A model generated the notes under the pieces. It was given only the letters and a program-made list of their open reading frames with translations. It had not been told where the DNA came from and did not search any database. 64,000 bases of DNA. Origin: Acestrorhynchus altus. Taxonomy: Eukaryota > Chordata > Actinopteri > Characiformes > Acestrorhynchidae. The DNA lies in contig CM067519.1 of the NCBI GenBank assembly GCA_034509495.1, forward strand, positions 21,890,103 through 21,954,102, in the 5' to 3' direction. Shown here piece after piece: positions 1-10,104 of the stretch. Each line of letters starts with the position of its first letter. Within the stretch, counting starts at the first letter, position 1. The translations under genes were made by a program, and so were the position numbers.

Positions 1-366
1 TCCAAGCTTTTGAATGCTAGTGTAAATCTGCTGGTGTTGTACAGATATGAAGACCCTACACTAAGGCCCTCAGGGAGTACTTTGCATACATCTTCTTGAT
101 ACGGCGAGGCTTACCGAGCGCTTTTTTTTTGTTGTTGTTTTTTTTCCCTCATCCATTATGTGTTGCATGCTGTAAGAGACCCAGTCTCCAGTCAGCTGTT
201 TATGTTCATTGGAGCTTAAGCTGTAGACGCTGTCCCTCATAAAGCTCACAGTGCTCTGTCTCTTGCCTCAGTTGTGCCCTCGAGTCTCATGACTTGGAGC
301 TGTGCATCTGAATTCAGGCCTGCTGTTCAAAGCTGATAATGCTTCACTGTCTAGTGATAGATTCTC

Positions 367-387
367 ATGGATGGATGGATGGATGGA
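367..387. repeat. (ATGG)n microsatellite
   Basis: About five tandem copies of ATGG are readable directly. Confidence 0.9.
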
Positions 388-726
388 TTCTAATGGAGGG
401 CTATAATGGCCCATGTGTTTTCTAAAGATTCCAGACACAAGCTATTTGTATCTGGTTAAGGGAACACATTACCTTTGTTCCAAAGAGTGTTATTTAATAT
501 GAATGGAGTGTTCAGATTTTGAACACACAGTAGATGGTCAATATACACAGTCCTGGCTGAGAATGTGTTCTTGTGGTCAGATGTGTAAATATTTGTTAAA
601 TGGTGGTAACACACACATCAGGACTGTTTACGTCTTAAACATTTAATTCTGTCAGAATTTAGGAAAAAACAACAACAACAGAAAACAAACAAATATAAAG
701 AAACAGGAAACCCAGACTTGACTGTC

Positions 727-911
727 TAGGCCAGAGTTTCTCAACCTTGGTCTTGGAAGCAGCCCTCCCTTGCACATTTTAACTTTAATGCACCCCTGCA
801 ACTCTGAAAGAGATTAATGGGCTGATATACTGAATCAGGTGTGTTGCGAGCAGCTCTGACATTTGCAGGGTAGGGGTGCCTCCAGGACCAGCACTGAGAA
901 ACACTGGTCTA
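727..911. repeat. Dispersed short palindromic repeat, copy 1
   Basis: The ends are imperfectly complementary (left agagtttctcaacc, right ctgagaaacactgg). The inside carries the phrase aatcaggtgtgttg followed by gagcag, and then ctccaggaccag. The same phrases recur at 21827-22015 and 29685-29835. The structure is that of a small non-autonomous DNA element common in teleosts. No coding capacity is seen. Confidence 0.75.
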
Positions 912-967
912 AGCCTTAGAAAGCTACACCTGCTCCATTTTAGGATGCTAACTGTGTTGAACTACAA

Positions 968-1145
968 TCAACCAATCAATCAATGTTTATTCATATAGCA
1001 CTTTTCACAATAAGGGGGTTGTTACTAAGCAGCTTTACAGAAATCTGGGTCCAAGCCTCAAATGAGCAGCCAGCAGGCAACAGTGGCAAGGAAAATGTCC
1101 CTTACAACTGGAAATAGTGTTTCCTGGGTTATATCAAGAAACAAC
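968..1145 (+). repeat. Dispersed repeat with 'tttattcatatagcactttt' start
   Basis: The order of motifs (caatcaatcaatgtttatt, atatagcacttttcacaa, aagcagctttacagaaat, gcaacagtggcaaggaaaa) matches a widespread teleost interspersed repeat. A second copy lacking the middle lies at 36811-36905. I cannot assign it to a named superfamily from the sequence alone. Confidence 0.7.
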
Positions 1146-1776
1146 TGACCAGTTTCACATGAAATACATAACAAATGCAGGATACTTGCAACTACATGAT
1201 TAAATTAATAAGGAGATTTTTCCCACACAAGCATAGCTCTAGCGCCATCTGTTGGATGTGTGGTTCCTGTGTTTGTCATCTAGACCACGCATGGATATGA
1301 TCTCTGGGTGTTTAAATTTAAGTGCAAATGTGGGTGAAAAATGAATTCAGTAATATATATAATGCAACACTGCTTGTAGTGGTTTAGTACTAACACGAGG
1401 TGGAATTTTAACTCGTGTCCAAAACAGCTGCCTCTTTAAGGATTGTGAAAGTGATTAATGAGATAATTAAAGCAGATACACAAAAAAAAGACTTTTTAGT
1501 TACTGTTAGCAAGTAATTTATGAAATAGGCCTGAGGCCTACACTGTACAAGTACAGTTCAGTTCATGAGTCAACAGGCTCATTAATAATAAACAGAATAC
1601 CAACAGAAGAAGCAGAGAGAGAGATAAGAAACGTGCCTTTTACAAAACACTGAATAATGACATAATATTACCAATACTACAATAATAATATTCATAATAA
1701 TAATAAAAAGACAGTTCAGGAAGTTGAAGTTCAGGTGTTTTTCTGCCAACTTTAGTTCTGTTGTCATGATTGCACT

Positions 1777-2010
1777 ATTTTTAAAACTTTTGCACAGCAC
1801 TGTCTATCCTTGCTGTCCAGCAAAGACCTTGTACCTGTTTTGCCATTTTTCACGACTTAATATGAATCTGCTGCTTATTTCTTTACATTGTGTTTCATAA
1901 TGAACGGACCAATAGAAATGCTCCAAATTACTTTAATTTGACTTCCACTGAAAGTTAAGGTTTTTCCTTCTAATATAAGATTTTGGAGATGTTTTTGTGT
2001 CACAATATAT
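1777..2010. repeat. Tc1-like derived repeat fragment, copy A
   Basis: It contains aacttttgcacagcactgt, a Tc1-like inverted-repeat-type end, followed by ccagcaaagaccttgtacct and later gaacggaccaatagaaatg. The same order occurs at 4141-4320. The 'ggaccaata' part recurs at 21305-21400 and 50690-50770. It is a relic without an open transposase frame. Confidence 0.65.
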
Positions 2011-2623
2011 ATAAAACATGCTTATTTTCGTAGCTGATCCCTTTTAGACCATAGAAGCCCGTACATGAACCCAAAGTCCTTTCCCCCACACATTTCTGCA
2101 GTAGTTACTGAATAATAGGTTTTAAAGTAAAACTCGAATACGTAGTTCAGTTATGCAGCAACACCAGACTTTCTGTGTCCATAAATGTGTATGAAGCATG
2201 GTTGAAAAGCATGGTTAATTTGCCATGATTGCAGCATTTTGTAAATTGCAAAGACATTCACGGGATGAGAAGAAGAGTAAAACTACTGGACTATGTTTTA
2301 GTATTATGGTTCTGCTCCATCTGCGTGTTTCCCCTTACCAGTTTCTCAGTTGCTTTCTGTCAATTTTAGATGACTGTCCAGGCCTTAGTCTACTTTCGGG
2401 CATTAACTGTGCTCAGGTACGCTGCAAGCTGGAAATATGAGCAAAAGCAGCTTCTGTACTGTTGTGCTTTTCAAGCTAGTCTTAATCAACATTTTAAATA
2501 CTGAAGAAATTAAAAAATGCACTAATGCCTTTTGAGAGTACTAATGATTTCACTTTTAGCACATGTTATTGCTCTTCAGATTGAAATTTCAGGTATGATA
2601 TTTCTGTAGAAATTACATATATA

Positions 2624-2995
2624 CAATGGGGGGGAAAAAGTAACACATTGCCGATTTTGCAAGTTTTCCCACATACAAGGAATGGAGAGGTCTGTAATTT
2701 TTATCATGGGGACAGAAAAAATCCTACAATGTGTTTTTTTCCTCACTTTGTTTCTCATAGTTGAAGTGTACCTATGATGAAAATTACAGACCACTCTCAT
2801 CTTTCTAAGTAGGAGAACGTGCACAATCAGTGCTTGACTAAATACTTTATTTTATACTTGATTTTTTTTAGATTCTCTCTCACAGTTGAGGTGCAACTAC
2901 AATACAATTTACAGAACCTCTCCATTCTTTGTATTTGGGAAAACTCACCTACTGCAAAATCAGCAGTGTAGCAAATACTTATTTTCCCCACAGTG
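2624..2995. mobile_element. Tc1/mariner-type MITE
   Basis: This is a 0.37-kb element with inverted ends. The left end reads caatgggggggaaaaagta, then gattttgcaagttttccca. The reversed right end reads cactgtggggaaaataagta, then gattttgca. A TA lies just left of the element, as expected for Tc1 insertion, while the right TA is mutated. Both arms continue into 'gaatggagag' on the inner side. There is no transposase frame, so it is non-autonomous. Confidence 0.75.
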
Positions 2996-3387
2996 ATAAC
3001 AATAACAATACTCCTCCTACTACCACCTCGTCTAATAATAACTGTACAAAACCTATAACATATTGAACAGTCAGTCTCCCAATAAACTCATAATTCAGTA
3101 TTTCAACACCACTATAGAATACAGTCAAATACAGCTAACTGTAACACTATAATAAAGATAATGTCATAATCTGCAGAGATCTGACCAAATGTCTCAAAAC
3201 AGTGTATTTTAAAATATAATAGAACAACTAAACAACACATTAATGCTACTAAACATCCAGTAAACACTTAAAGCTGCAACTGCTCAGAAAAAACATTTAA
3301 TATTTCCTTTCTTTCACAGCTGGTGACAGAACATGGTTCGCTCACGTCCACTCACTCTGTCTTCCGTAATGGTGAAGTCTTTCAGCA

Positions 3388-3445
3388 TCAGTTCCCTTGA
3401 ATGATCTCATAATTATCCTGCCTTGCAGTAAAGCACCCTACAATA
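3388..3445 (-). CDS. slc46a2: slc46a2 exon 4 (terminal, coding part)
   Basis: 58 coding nt after the acceptor TTTTTTTCTCAG|T. The AG|T codon completes the serine of IPIS. The tail reads IVGCFTARQDNYEIIQGN and then TGA. It matches the human tail in its first two residues and in the 'Y-x-I-I' near the end. The preceding intron is only 141 bp (3446-3586). Confidence 0.88.
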
Positions 3446-4880
3446 CTGAGAAAAAAACAAAAAACAAAACATATTTCAGTCTCAGTTAAGGTTTATCTGC
3501 AACAAGACTGTTTACAATTGCTACAATTGTAATAATAAAATATTGAAGCATAACTCTATTTCGGATGACCAGTGGGTTTAGGTTACCTGATGGGTATAAT
3601 GGAGAGGAAGGTGATGCAGCTGGATAAGATGAAGACAAAGCCAGGGAAGGTGTCCAGTGTAGACTCATAGATTTTGGTATAGATGGGTGTTGTTGCTAAA
3701 CCAGCCAGCCTGAAGGACAGCTGGAGGATTGTAAAGGTCATTCCTGTTGGGATTGAAAAAATATATATATTTTTAGGTTTTTGTCAACAGCGCCACTTAC
3801 TGGTCATTTATAGGCACATAAGCACATTATTGAAAGCCATTTATCTCAACAGTCATATTAGACAGAAGCAGGGAAACATAAACACAGTAAAAAGTAAGAT
3901 TGCTCCTGGGTGCCCCCAGCCACTGTGAGCTCACCTGATGTTACATCATTAAGCCCTGATTGACCAAACCAGGTGTTGGATCATGATTTTAAATAGTACT
4001 AGAGTCTCACGAGGAAAGCTATGGAGATGATTTCACGAACACAGTGATGAAAAATCATTTTGTACAGATTTTATTGGTAATTATTCTGATATAAGTGTTT
4101 TTCTGAGCAAATAAGCCTTTATATAAGGATATTTTTTTATTCCAAATTCCACAGCTGCCCAAAGTTTTTGCACAGCACTGTACAGAATCACTGCTCAGCA
4201 AAATCCTTGTACCTTCATCTTTCACTTTTGGACATAATGCTACATTATATGAATTATTTACATCATGTCCAAATTTCATAATGCATGGACCAATACAAAT
4301 TCTTGGTATTCAGATATAGGTTTCTTGGTATAAACAGGTGGGCCATGAGATGGAAAAAGATTAGAACCCCAAACGCCAAAGCCACTTGGGACCATCATTC
4401 ATCCGTCCATATTTCCTTTTCTTCAGAAACAGTGTAGAAACTGTAAATATCACTCCTCATTTGACCAAACCAGAACACAAGGATTCATTTAGAGGTGCTA
4501 CCAACAAACAGAGCCTACATTTAATGTTGTTGTTAAAAGTATAAAGTGTAAATCTCACTTCTCCTTTATAAACTCAGCATGTTGGTAATTCCATAGACCA
4601 TAGATTAAACAATTATAAAATGGCATCTTCTAAAATGTTAAGTGAAACTTTGCTTCCCTGTGCTGAAGAAACCAGTAGTGAGTTTAAGGCGTAGAGACCT
4701 AAAGATGGTATAATACTCCTTATTCTTTTCCAATACTGATATTAAAATCTTGATTATTGGCTGATAGGGATGTGATAGTTTGTCTTTAAAGAGTATTAAA
4801 CTTAAAGATGAGCTTTTTTAAGCAGAGGAAAGTAAAAGAGTATAGAATTCCACACAAACACTTCTAGTCTGCTGTCTTCA

Positions 4881-4919
<39 letters not shown>

Positions 4920-7900
4920 GACACACACAGAGACACACACATTTTTACTGATCCCTTTGAGGTTCCCTCAGGGAAATTATTTGTACTTCTGCCAGTGGCT
5001 GAACCTGTGGGGCAGGTAGACATGCTCTTACTGAGCTGGGAGTGTCTGTGAAAACCTGGTTGTCAGCTTGCATTGCATCATTTGTTGTATTTTTAGCTAC
5101 ATTATAAAGAAGGCTTTTGGTAATGAAATGGACTTCTAGTTGTGATGTATATGAATAAATATATTTAAGAAATATGAAATATATATACGACTAATCAGTT
5201 TTGTTTGCTTGCATTTATTGACATGTAAGCACTTCAGGTCCAGTGAATAACCTTACATTGTACAAAAGAGAGCAGTAAATAAAGTAATAAAAAAACAGCT
5301 GGTCTGAAACAGTTGAAGTAACTTAAGGTTGCAAATTTATAATTCAATTATTTTAATACAGACAATTCAACTGTCTGTATAAAAAGCATTGCTGGAAGTG
5401 TGAGACTGTGTTACTGCCCTCTCTACCGCAAAATTTACACAACACTGCACATCTGGAATGCTCTCATGATGACTAGAAAAATACACTCAAACAGAAATGC
5501 AGAGCACTATAACTCCTAACGGGGGCACTCCTTCCTTTAGACAATATCCAAACAAAACCAGAGTGGTGAGTTCAGAGATCTACACCCTTAAAACAACTCT
5601 CTGAAACAGGAGAAAACTGAAGAGGTCTGACACTCAAAACCACAACAAATAAATGAGCTTCTGAGAGTGAACAGTTTGTCTGATAGCCAGCTCATATGAT
5701 GTAGCCCAGCTTACTCTAGTCTCAGTTTCAGGTGTAAAGAGCAGACTTGGATCTGCAGGTTTGACAGGTGCAATCATACCATGATGCAGTAAATATATAT
5801 TTTGTGACATTCATTTACATTCACACAAACAAACAAACAAACAAACAAACCCTAACACTGATATTTTTGGCAATATACATTGTGATAAAAAAAAAATCAA
5901 GAATTTCAATATTAATGCCATGAAAGTGTCATGGCATTAATAATGTCATTAATAATACCCTCTGTGTATCAAAGATTGTAGTAAAATAAATTATATTGTG
6001 CAGAATAGAATCTGCTTCAGGTCAATCTGTCATGGATGAATCATAACATAATCAGGAACATAAAAAATGCTTCAATCACACATCAGAGGTGAAGAAAAGG
6101 GTAAATTCTTCCTTCCACAGAATAACAAAATGCATTCTTGACACTCAGTGACAAGTGACGCATGGATTCACTTCTTCATTCACCCTGGTTCCACTAAACA
6201 CTAGTTTTATTTTTTTAGTCCCACAGGATTCTGTATTAGGGTTTGTGAAACTGTTGCTAATTGTTACTGGAAGTAACATAGCTAAGAACTGAGGAGTGGG
6301 CCTATGCACAAGAGGGTTAAACACACAAACAGCACCAAACTGTCCTTTTGGATGCATTTTTTGCTGTAGCAGCACAACTGGAGTCATATTGTTCCCACAA
6401 AGAGATAAAGGTGACACAAACTGTACTCCACAGAAAGCCAGAGCATAACAAAGTGGAGCTGGATCTTACCATATGATGTTCCCCGGACCTGCTTGGACAG
6501 CAGGGAGCGAATGGTTGGCATTGGGATCAGTGCAAACAGCATGACAGAACGGGCTGGAAAAGACAGAGCAGTTATTTGAGAGTTCAATGATTGGGTAACA
6601 CAGTAAGCAAAGTGGTGTTTTAGACTCAGTTTTAGACTCCATTTTGGTTGCACTGGTTTGACCCTTGTGAAAGGGTTTGTTCATGCACTCCTTGCATGCT
6701 CACAACTGGCAATGTCTTTATCTACATCACTCAGACATCATTTGCTGATGGCTTCCCTATCTCAGTTCCTCATTTACAAATCTGTTGACTGGGTAAATGA
6801 TTTCTGGGCGGCCTTAGCTTAGCCTTGAACTGAAGCGTTGTATTTATTGTATTATTGTATTATGCGATATGTTCTTCATTGTGGGTTTCTAATCAGGCCC
6901 TCAACGCCAAATGTGTTCCTGGATTTTACAATGACCAGACATGTCTGAATACCACGTTCTCTTTCAGTGTATGCCAAAACTAAAACCTGAGAAGCGGCTT
7001 ATTCCAATCCATCATTTTCTTTGAAAACTCCCTGACCCTAAAATGAGCTGGATTTGTTACAGCATTGGACTGGATACATTTTTTGTCCAATATCTGTTTC
7101 AGCATGTTCTGCTCAAATTAATTTCACTTCACATTATGTCAAAAGGTGTGTGGACATTCCTACTAACGAATGCATTCAGCTAGGGTCGGGCAATACATCG
7201 TAAATATATGATATATTGAGATATATGTTGTACAAAATAAAAAATGGCCATATCGTAATATTACATCTGATATGCAAGTCACAGTCTATGACTTAATGAA
7301 AAAGAATGAATGTAAGTGGATCATTTGTGAGGAAATGGTTTGGTTTGACACTCTTGTTCAGATCACAATTAAAGGCTACTTTTTAAACAGACTAAATATT
7401 GATATTTTGTAAAGATTTTCATCAAATCATATCATATATCATCATTTTGAGTTTTTTAGTCATATTGCTCAGCCTTACACTCAGCTACTTTTAAGTAGCT
7501 CCATCATTCCACTGCAATAGGACATTTTGGATGAGTTGGAATGTTTTGAGATGAGGTGGGGTGGTGTCCACCCAACATTCTGACTTCTTGTGATTGAATC
7601 AAATCCTTACAACAAAATATAGTGGGAAGAAGAGACAGTTTATCTCTTTACTATCCTTCAGTTCATAAAAAAAACAATGATTTACTGCATCAACATAGGA
7701 AGGTAAACAACTAAATATGAAGAGCAAAACTCAACTGAAATCATCTTGAATATAGTCAATATATAGTCATTTTGACATTGTTATCATAATGTTAAATATT
7801 ACTACAAATATTTTTTGGCAATTTAAATTAATACAAGTCATATTTTTGATCCAATTGTTTGATAACAGTGATTTAAAGAGCATTTTACTTATTAAAGGCT

Positions 7901-9481
7901 TCTAATTATACTATGTCTTTTGTGATAAAGTGTAATGTGTTGAGCACTGAGTATTGAGGTCTCCATTCTGACAATCATATTTGGCAGCATCTAAGCTTGA
8001 GGTGTCTTTGGATTCGAACCTCTACAATCAAGCTTCAGATATTTCTGAGTGGCAAAGCACTTTTATAAGTCGCTCTGAGTAAGAGCTTGTAAAAAAGTAA
8101 ATTTTTTAAAGGTTAAAATATAGTAATAGTTTTTACAAATGATAATTCATTGTAATATGCCTGAACTGCTTTTTGAATCTGGCAAAATACTGGGTAGCCA
8201 ATTAGAAATTTTTATTTTTATTTTTTGACACAAAATGGAATCTAATTTTTGACATAATGCAAAGAACAACTGCCAGATTCAGACTGTTAGAAAAACAAAA
8301 TATAAAAAAATAAAATAGAAGGTTTCTGTATGATCAGCAATGATTATTGCTGTTTTGGGTGTATAAACCAACATATTATCAATGGATATTAGGGTATTTT
8401 GACAGGTATTAAATTGTCTGGATTTGCCAATTTACCACTTATTGCATGTGCAGTGATTGGATAAATGAATGAATGAATCCCCACCTAAAAAGTACATGGC
8501 AGTAGTGGTGACGAAAGTCATGAAGTAGATCCCGATCATGAATGACAACATGCCGATCATGATCATGCTGGAGTCGCTTACAGCAAACCTGGTGAAGAGC
8601 TTCACACCCAAGAAGCTGGTGATGAAGATGAGGGAGCCGGCAGCATTCCCATAGCCCACCTCTGTGGCACTCCATTGCAGGGGCTCCTTCAGGACATAAA
8701 TGGACAGCATCTCCACTCCGCCTGCAACGGCCACATCGTACAAGATCCCGCTGACAAAGAGGAGGGCAATGATGGTCCTGTCAGGCATGGCATGGTTGCT
8801 TATAATGCCAGTGCTTTCCCATCGTTCCTGCCCATCCTGGGTGATCCGAGTGAACTGCAGGACGAACATGGCGTACAATAAGCAGAAGCCATAGAATGTC
8901 ACGCTCATGAATGCCAGCACCACACCCTGCTTCATGCCCACTGTGTACAGCTGGAACAGGTGCCCAGAAGCCAGGCTGCCCAGGAAGCCGGCAAGGCCGT
9001 ACACCAGCTCTGTGCGCATGATGCACAGAGATCGTTCTTCTTCACTGGTGCTGGCTGACACAAGTGCCATGACACCGGCCCAGTAGGACGAGAAGCCCCC
9101 GCACAGGCCATGGACCACCGGGGCGGCGTACATCACCTCCACTGGCCACTCCAAGAGGATGACGAACAGCAGCAGCACCCTGGATGTGAAGTAACCGAAC
9201 AGAGGGACCACGATGGGGACCTTGCGGTACCCCCTGTCCCCGATCCGTGCCAGAATGAGTGCAGGAAGGATGGAGACCACCTTGGTTAATATGTTAAAAA
9301 TCATGTAGAAGTTGGCGATGAAGTTCTGGCTGTGGTCCTTATGGTCAGTGGTGGTGCTTGTGGTGTTCTCACTGCGTTGCTTGACCACCATCTGGAGACC
9401 TGTGTCAAAGAAGGAGCTGGCCATCTGTGCGCAGAAGACCACCGGCTCTACGTGTTTGCGCAGGATGCGCACCACGGCCAT
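3388..9481 (-). CDS. slc46a2: Solute carrier family 46 member 2-like transporter (four exons, complete)
   Basis: CDS = complement(join(3388..3445, 3587..3743, 6470..6553, 8485..9481)): 1296 nt, 431 codons with every splice phase consistent. The product is a major facilitator with about 12 membrane spans. It begins with the family-typical WVEPVV-like HVEPVVF segment. It has an MFS motif-A-like loop ARIGDRGYRK (78-87), a sequon at N39, and the strongly SLC46A2-like stretches SGILYDVAVAGGVEM, VGYGNAAGSLIFITSFLGV and VMLFALIPMPTIRSLLSK. Known family members sit in plasma or endosomal membranes. SLC46A2 was named thymic stromal cotransporter and has been linked to uptake of muropeptides and cyclic dinucleotides. 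The start ATG at 9481 has a good context (AACATGG), and an in-frame TAA lies upstream. At 431 aa it is shorter than the human protein (475), mainly in the N-terminus and the central loop. SLC46A3 is the alternative identity, but the ILYD and ALIP matches favour A2. Confidence 0.92.
3587..3743 (-). CDS. slc46a2: slc46a2 exon 3
   Basis: A 157-nt exon with acceptor CCCAACAG|GAATG and donor CATCAG|GTAACC. It encodes MTFTILQLSFRLAGLATTP and then IYTKIYESTLDTFPGFVFIL and SSCITFLSIIPIS. These align with the human FVILQLSLALTGVVTSTLYNK and LSSFLSFLAIIPIS segments and form the last two membrane spans. Confidence 0.93.
4141..4320. repeat. Tc1-like derived repeat fragment, copy B
   Basis: Same order of motifs as 1777-2010: agtttttgcacagcactgta, then cagcaaaatccttgtacct, then catggaccaatacaaatt. 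It lies inside slc46a2 intron 2. Confidence 0.65.
4881..4982 (-). repeat. (ACAG)n tract joined to a retroelement 3' tail
   Basis: Ten copies of ACAG are followed by an AC-rich tract, and then by sequence which on the minus strand reads aatttccctgagggaacc and gggatcagtaaaaatg. This arrangement is typical of the 3' end of teleost LINE or SINE elements, which end in a short tandem tail. The body is missing, so it is a 5'-truncated insertion in minus orientation. Confidence 0.6.
5826..5850. repeat. (AAAC)n microsatellite
   Basis: About six tandem AAAC units. Confidence 0.9.
5910..5942. other. Perfect 14-bp hairpin
   Basis: TATTAATGCCATGA (5910-5923) pairs perfectly with TCATGGCATTAATA (5929-5942) around the 5-base loop AAGTG. 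It lies in slc46a2 intron 2. It is too short for a typical microRNA precursor, and its role, if any, is unknown. Confidence 0.7.
6470..6553 (-). CDS. slc46a2: slc46a2 exon 2
   Basis: An 84-nt exon of 28 codons, phase 1 on both sides. The acceptor is CTTTTCCAG|CCCG and the donor TATG|GTAAGA. It encodes ARSVMLFALIPMPTIRSLL and then SKQVRGTSYG, closely matching the human ARAVMLFALIPVTTIRSAM segment. Confidence 0.93.
7140..7620. repeat. DNA-transposon relic split by a later insertion
   Basis: The two flanks (7140-7182 and 7481-7620) read as one element when the 7183-7480 insert is removed. The left part is gtcaaaaggtgtgtggaca, running to cattcagcta. The right part runs from cagctacttttaagtagctc through gatgaggtggggtggtgtcc to gattgaatcaaatcctta. 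Parts of it recur at 45330-45625 and 44325-44690. Confidence 0.65.
7183..7480. mobile_element. Nested 'ATATATCG-type' MITE with target duplication
   Basis: A 298-bp element beginning gggtcgggcaatacatcgta and ending catattgctcagcctta, rich in alternating ATAT/CGATAT. It is flanked by TCAGCTA at 7176-7182 and 7481-7487. The bases just outside differ, giving 7 of 8 matching. An 8-bp duplication would suit a hAT-type element. Relatives lie at 39673-39913, 53341-53728 and 56873-57062. Confidence 0.75.
8485..9481 (-). CDS. slc46a2: slc46a2 exon 1 (coding part)
   Basis: Encodes residues 1-332 plus the first base of codon 333. It covers membrane spans 1 to about 8-9, the N39 sequon loop and the central cytoplasmic loop (TRITQDGQERWESTG). 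The donor reads TTTTTAG|GTGGGG, with G in place of the usual A at +3, which is an acceptable but weaker site. Reading through the donor gives a short tail unlike the family, which supports splicing here. Confidence 0.92.
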
Positions 9482-9870
9482 GTTACCTGGGAGGGTTGGA
9501 GCGTTACAGGGTCCGGATACGACGTGGTAACGTTACTGGACCTCAGCCGCAGTCAGCGTTTGATGGAAACGGTCACCCCCACAGCGAGCATCGCGCGCCT
9601 TCCATCTCAGTAACCAACACAGCGGCGGTTCGGGCGTTACAGCGCAGGAGTCCGCGCGTTACTGTTACAGTTACAGTTCACAGAGCTCGGGCTGTGCTGG
9701 GGGAAAGACCAGCCTCTGTCAGCTATGGGGAAGTTACTTAGTGAAATGACTTCTCGATTACTCACGACAGAGAAGGTCAGACAGAGTAAACAGTAGTCCA
9801 CACGAAGGTAACGCTCGCGGTAGCCAGAGAAAGCCGAACGCCGCCTCAGCTCAAGGAAGTCGGATTTCTC
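9420..9870 (-). promoter_or_regulatory. slc46a2: CpG-rich promoter and 5'UTR of slc46a2
   Basis: CpG-dense sequence (cgcgcgcct, cggcggttcgggcg, gtccgcgcg) sits directly upstream of the slc46a2 start, in contrast to the AT-rich surroundings. No clear TATA box was identified. The transcription start cannot be placed from sequence alone. Confidence 0.65.
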
Positions 9871-10104
9871 TGAAAGTGCATGTGTTTTCCCTGACCAAAC
9901 CTGTCTGTCAAGACGATGGACGTCAGGCTTAAAGCACCTCCCTGCTGAAAAGGACCATTAAAGCAGTTTATAAACACTTACATCACCTTAAAACCCCCCC
10001 AGAATCAGAAAAGCAGCTTAGCTTAGCTTTCATTCAACTCAGATATTCTGAGCAAAGTGTTGATTTGAGGAATAAAGCAGTTCCATTTGTTACAACCTGA
10101 GCTA

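Larger units (their letters stand above)
1..2621. other. Intergenic flank downstream of slc46a2
   Basis: AT-rich sequence beyond the 3' end of slc46a2. I see no exon-like reading frame on either strand, and the short open frames at 1582-1800 and 2225-2440 are repeat-associated or chance. The stretch holds several dispersed repeats, listed separately, and a short ATGG tract. Confidence 0.6.
3744..6469 (-). other. slc46a2: slc46a2 intron 2
   Basis: A 2.7-kb intron between exons 2 and 3. It holds a Tc1-like relic, an (ACAG)n tract attached to a retroelement tail, an (AAAC)n tract and a perfect hairpin, all listed separately. No additional exon was recognised. Confidence 0.85.
6554..8484 (-). 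other. slc46a2: slc46a2 intron 1
   Basis: A 1.9-kb intron. It contains a nested transposon pair (7140-7620) and otherwise AT-rich unassigned sequence. No exon-like frame is seen. Confidence 0.85.
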
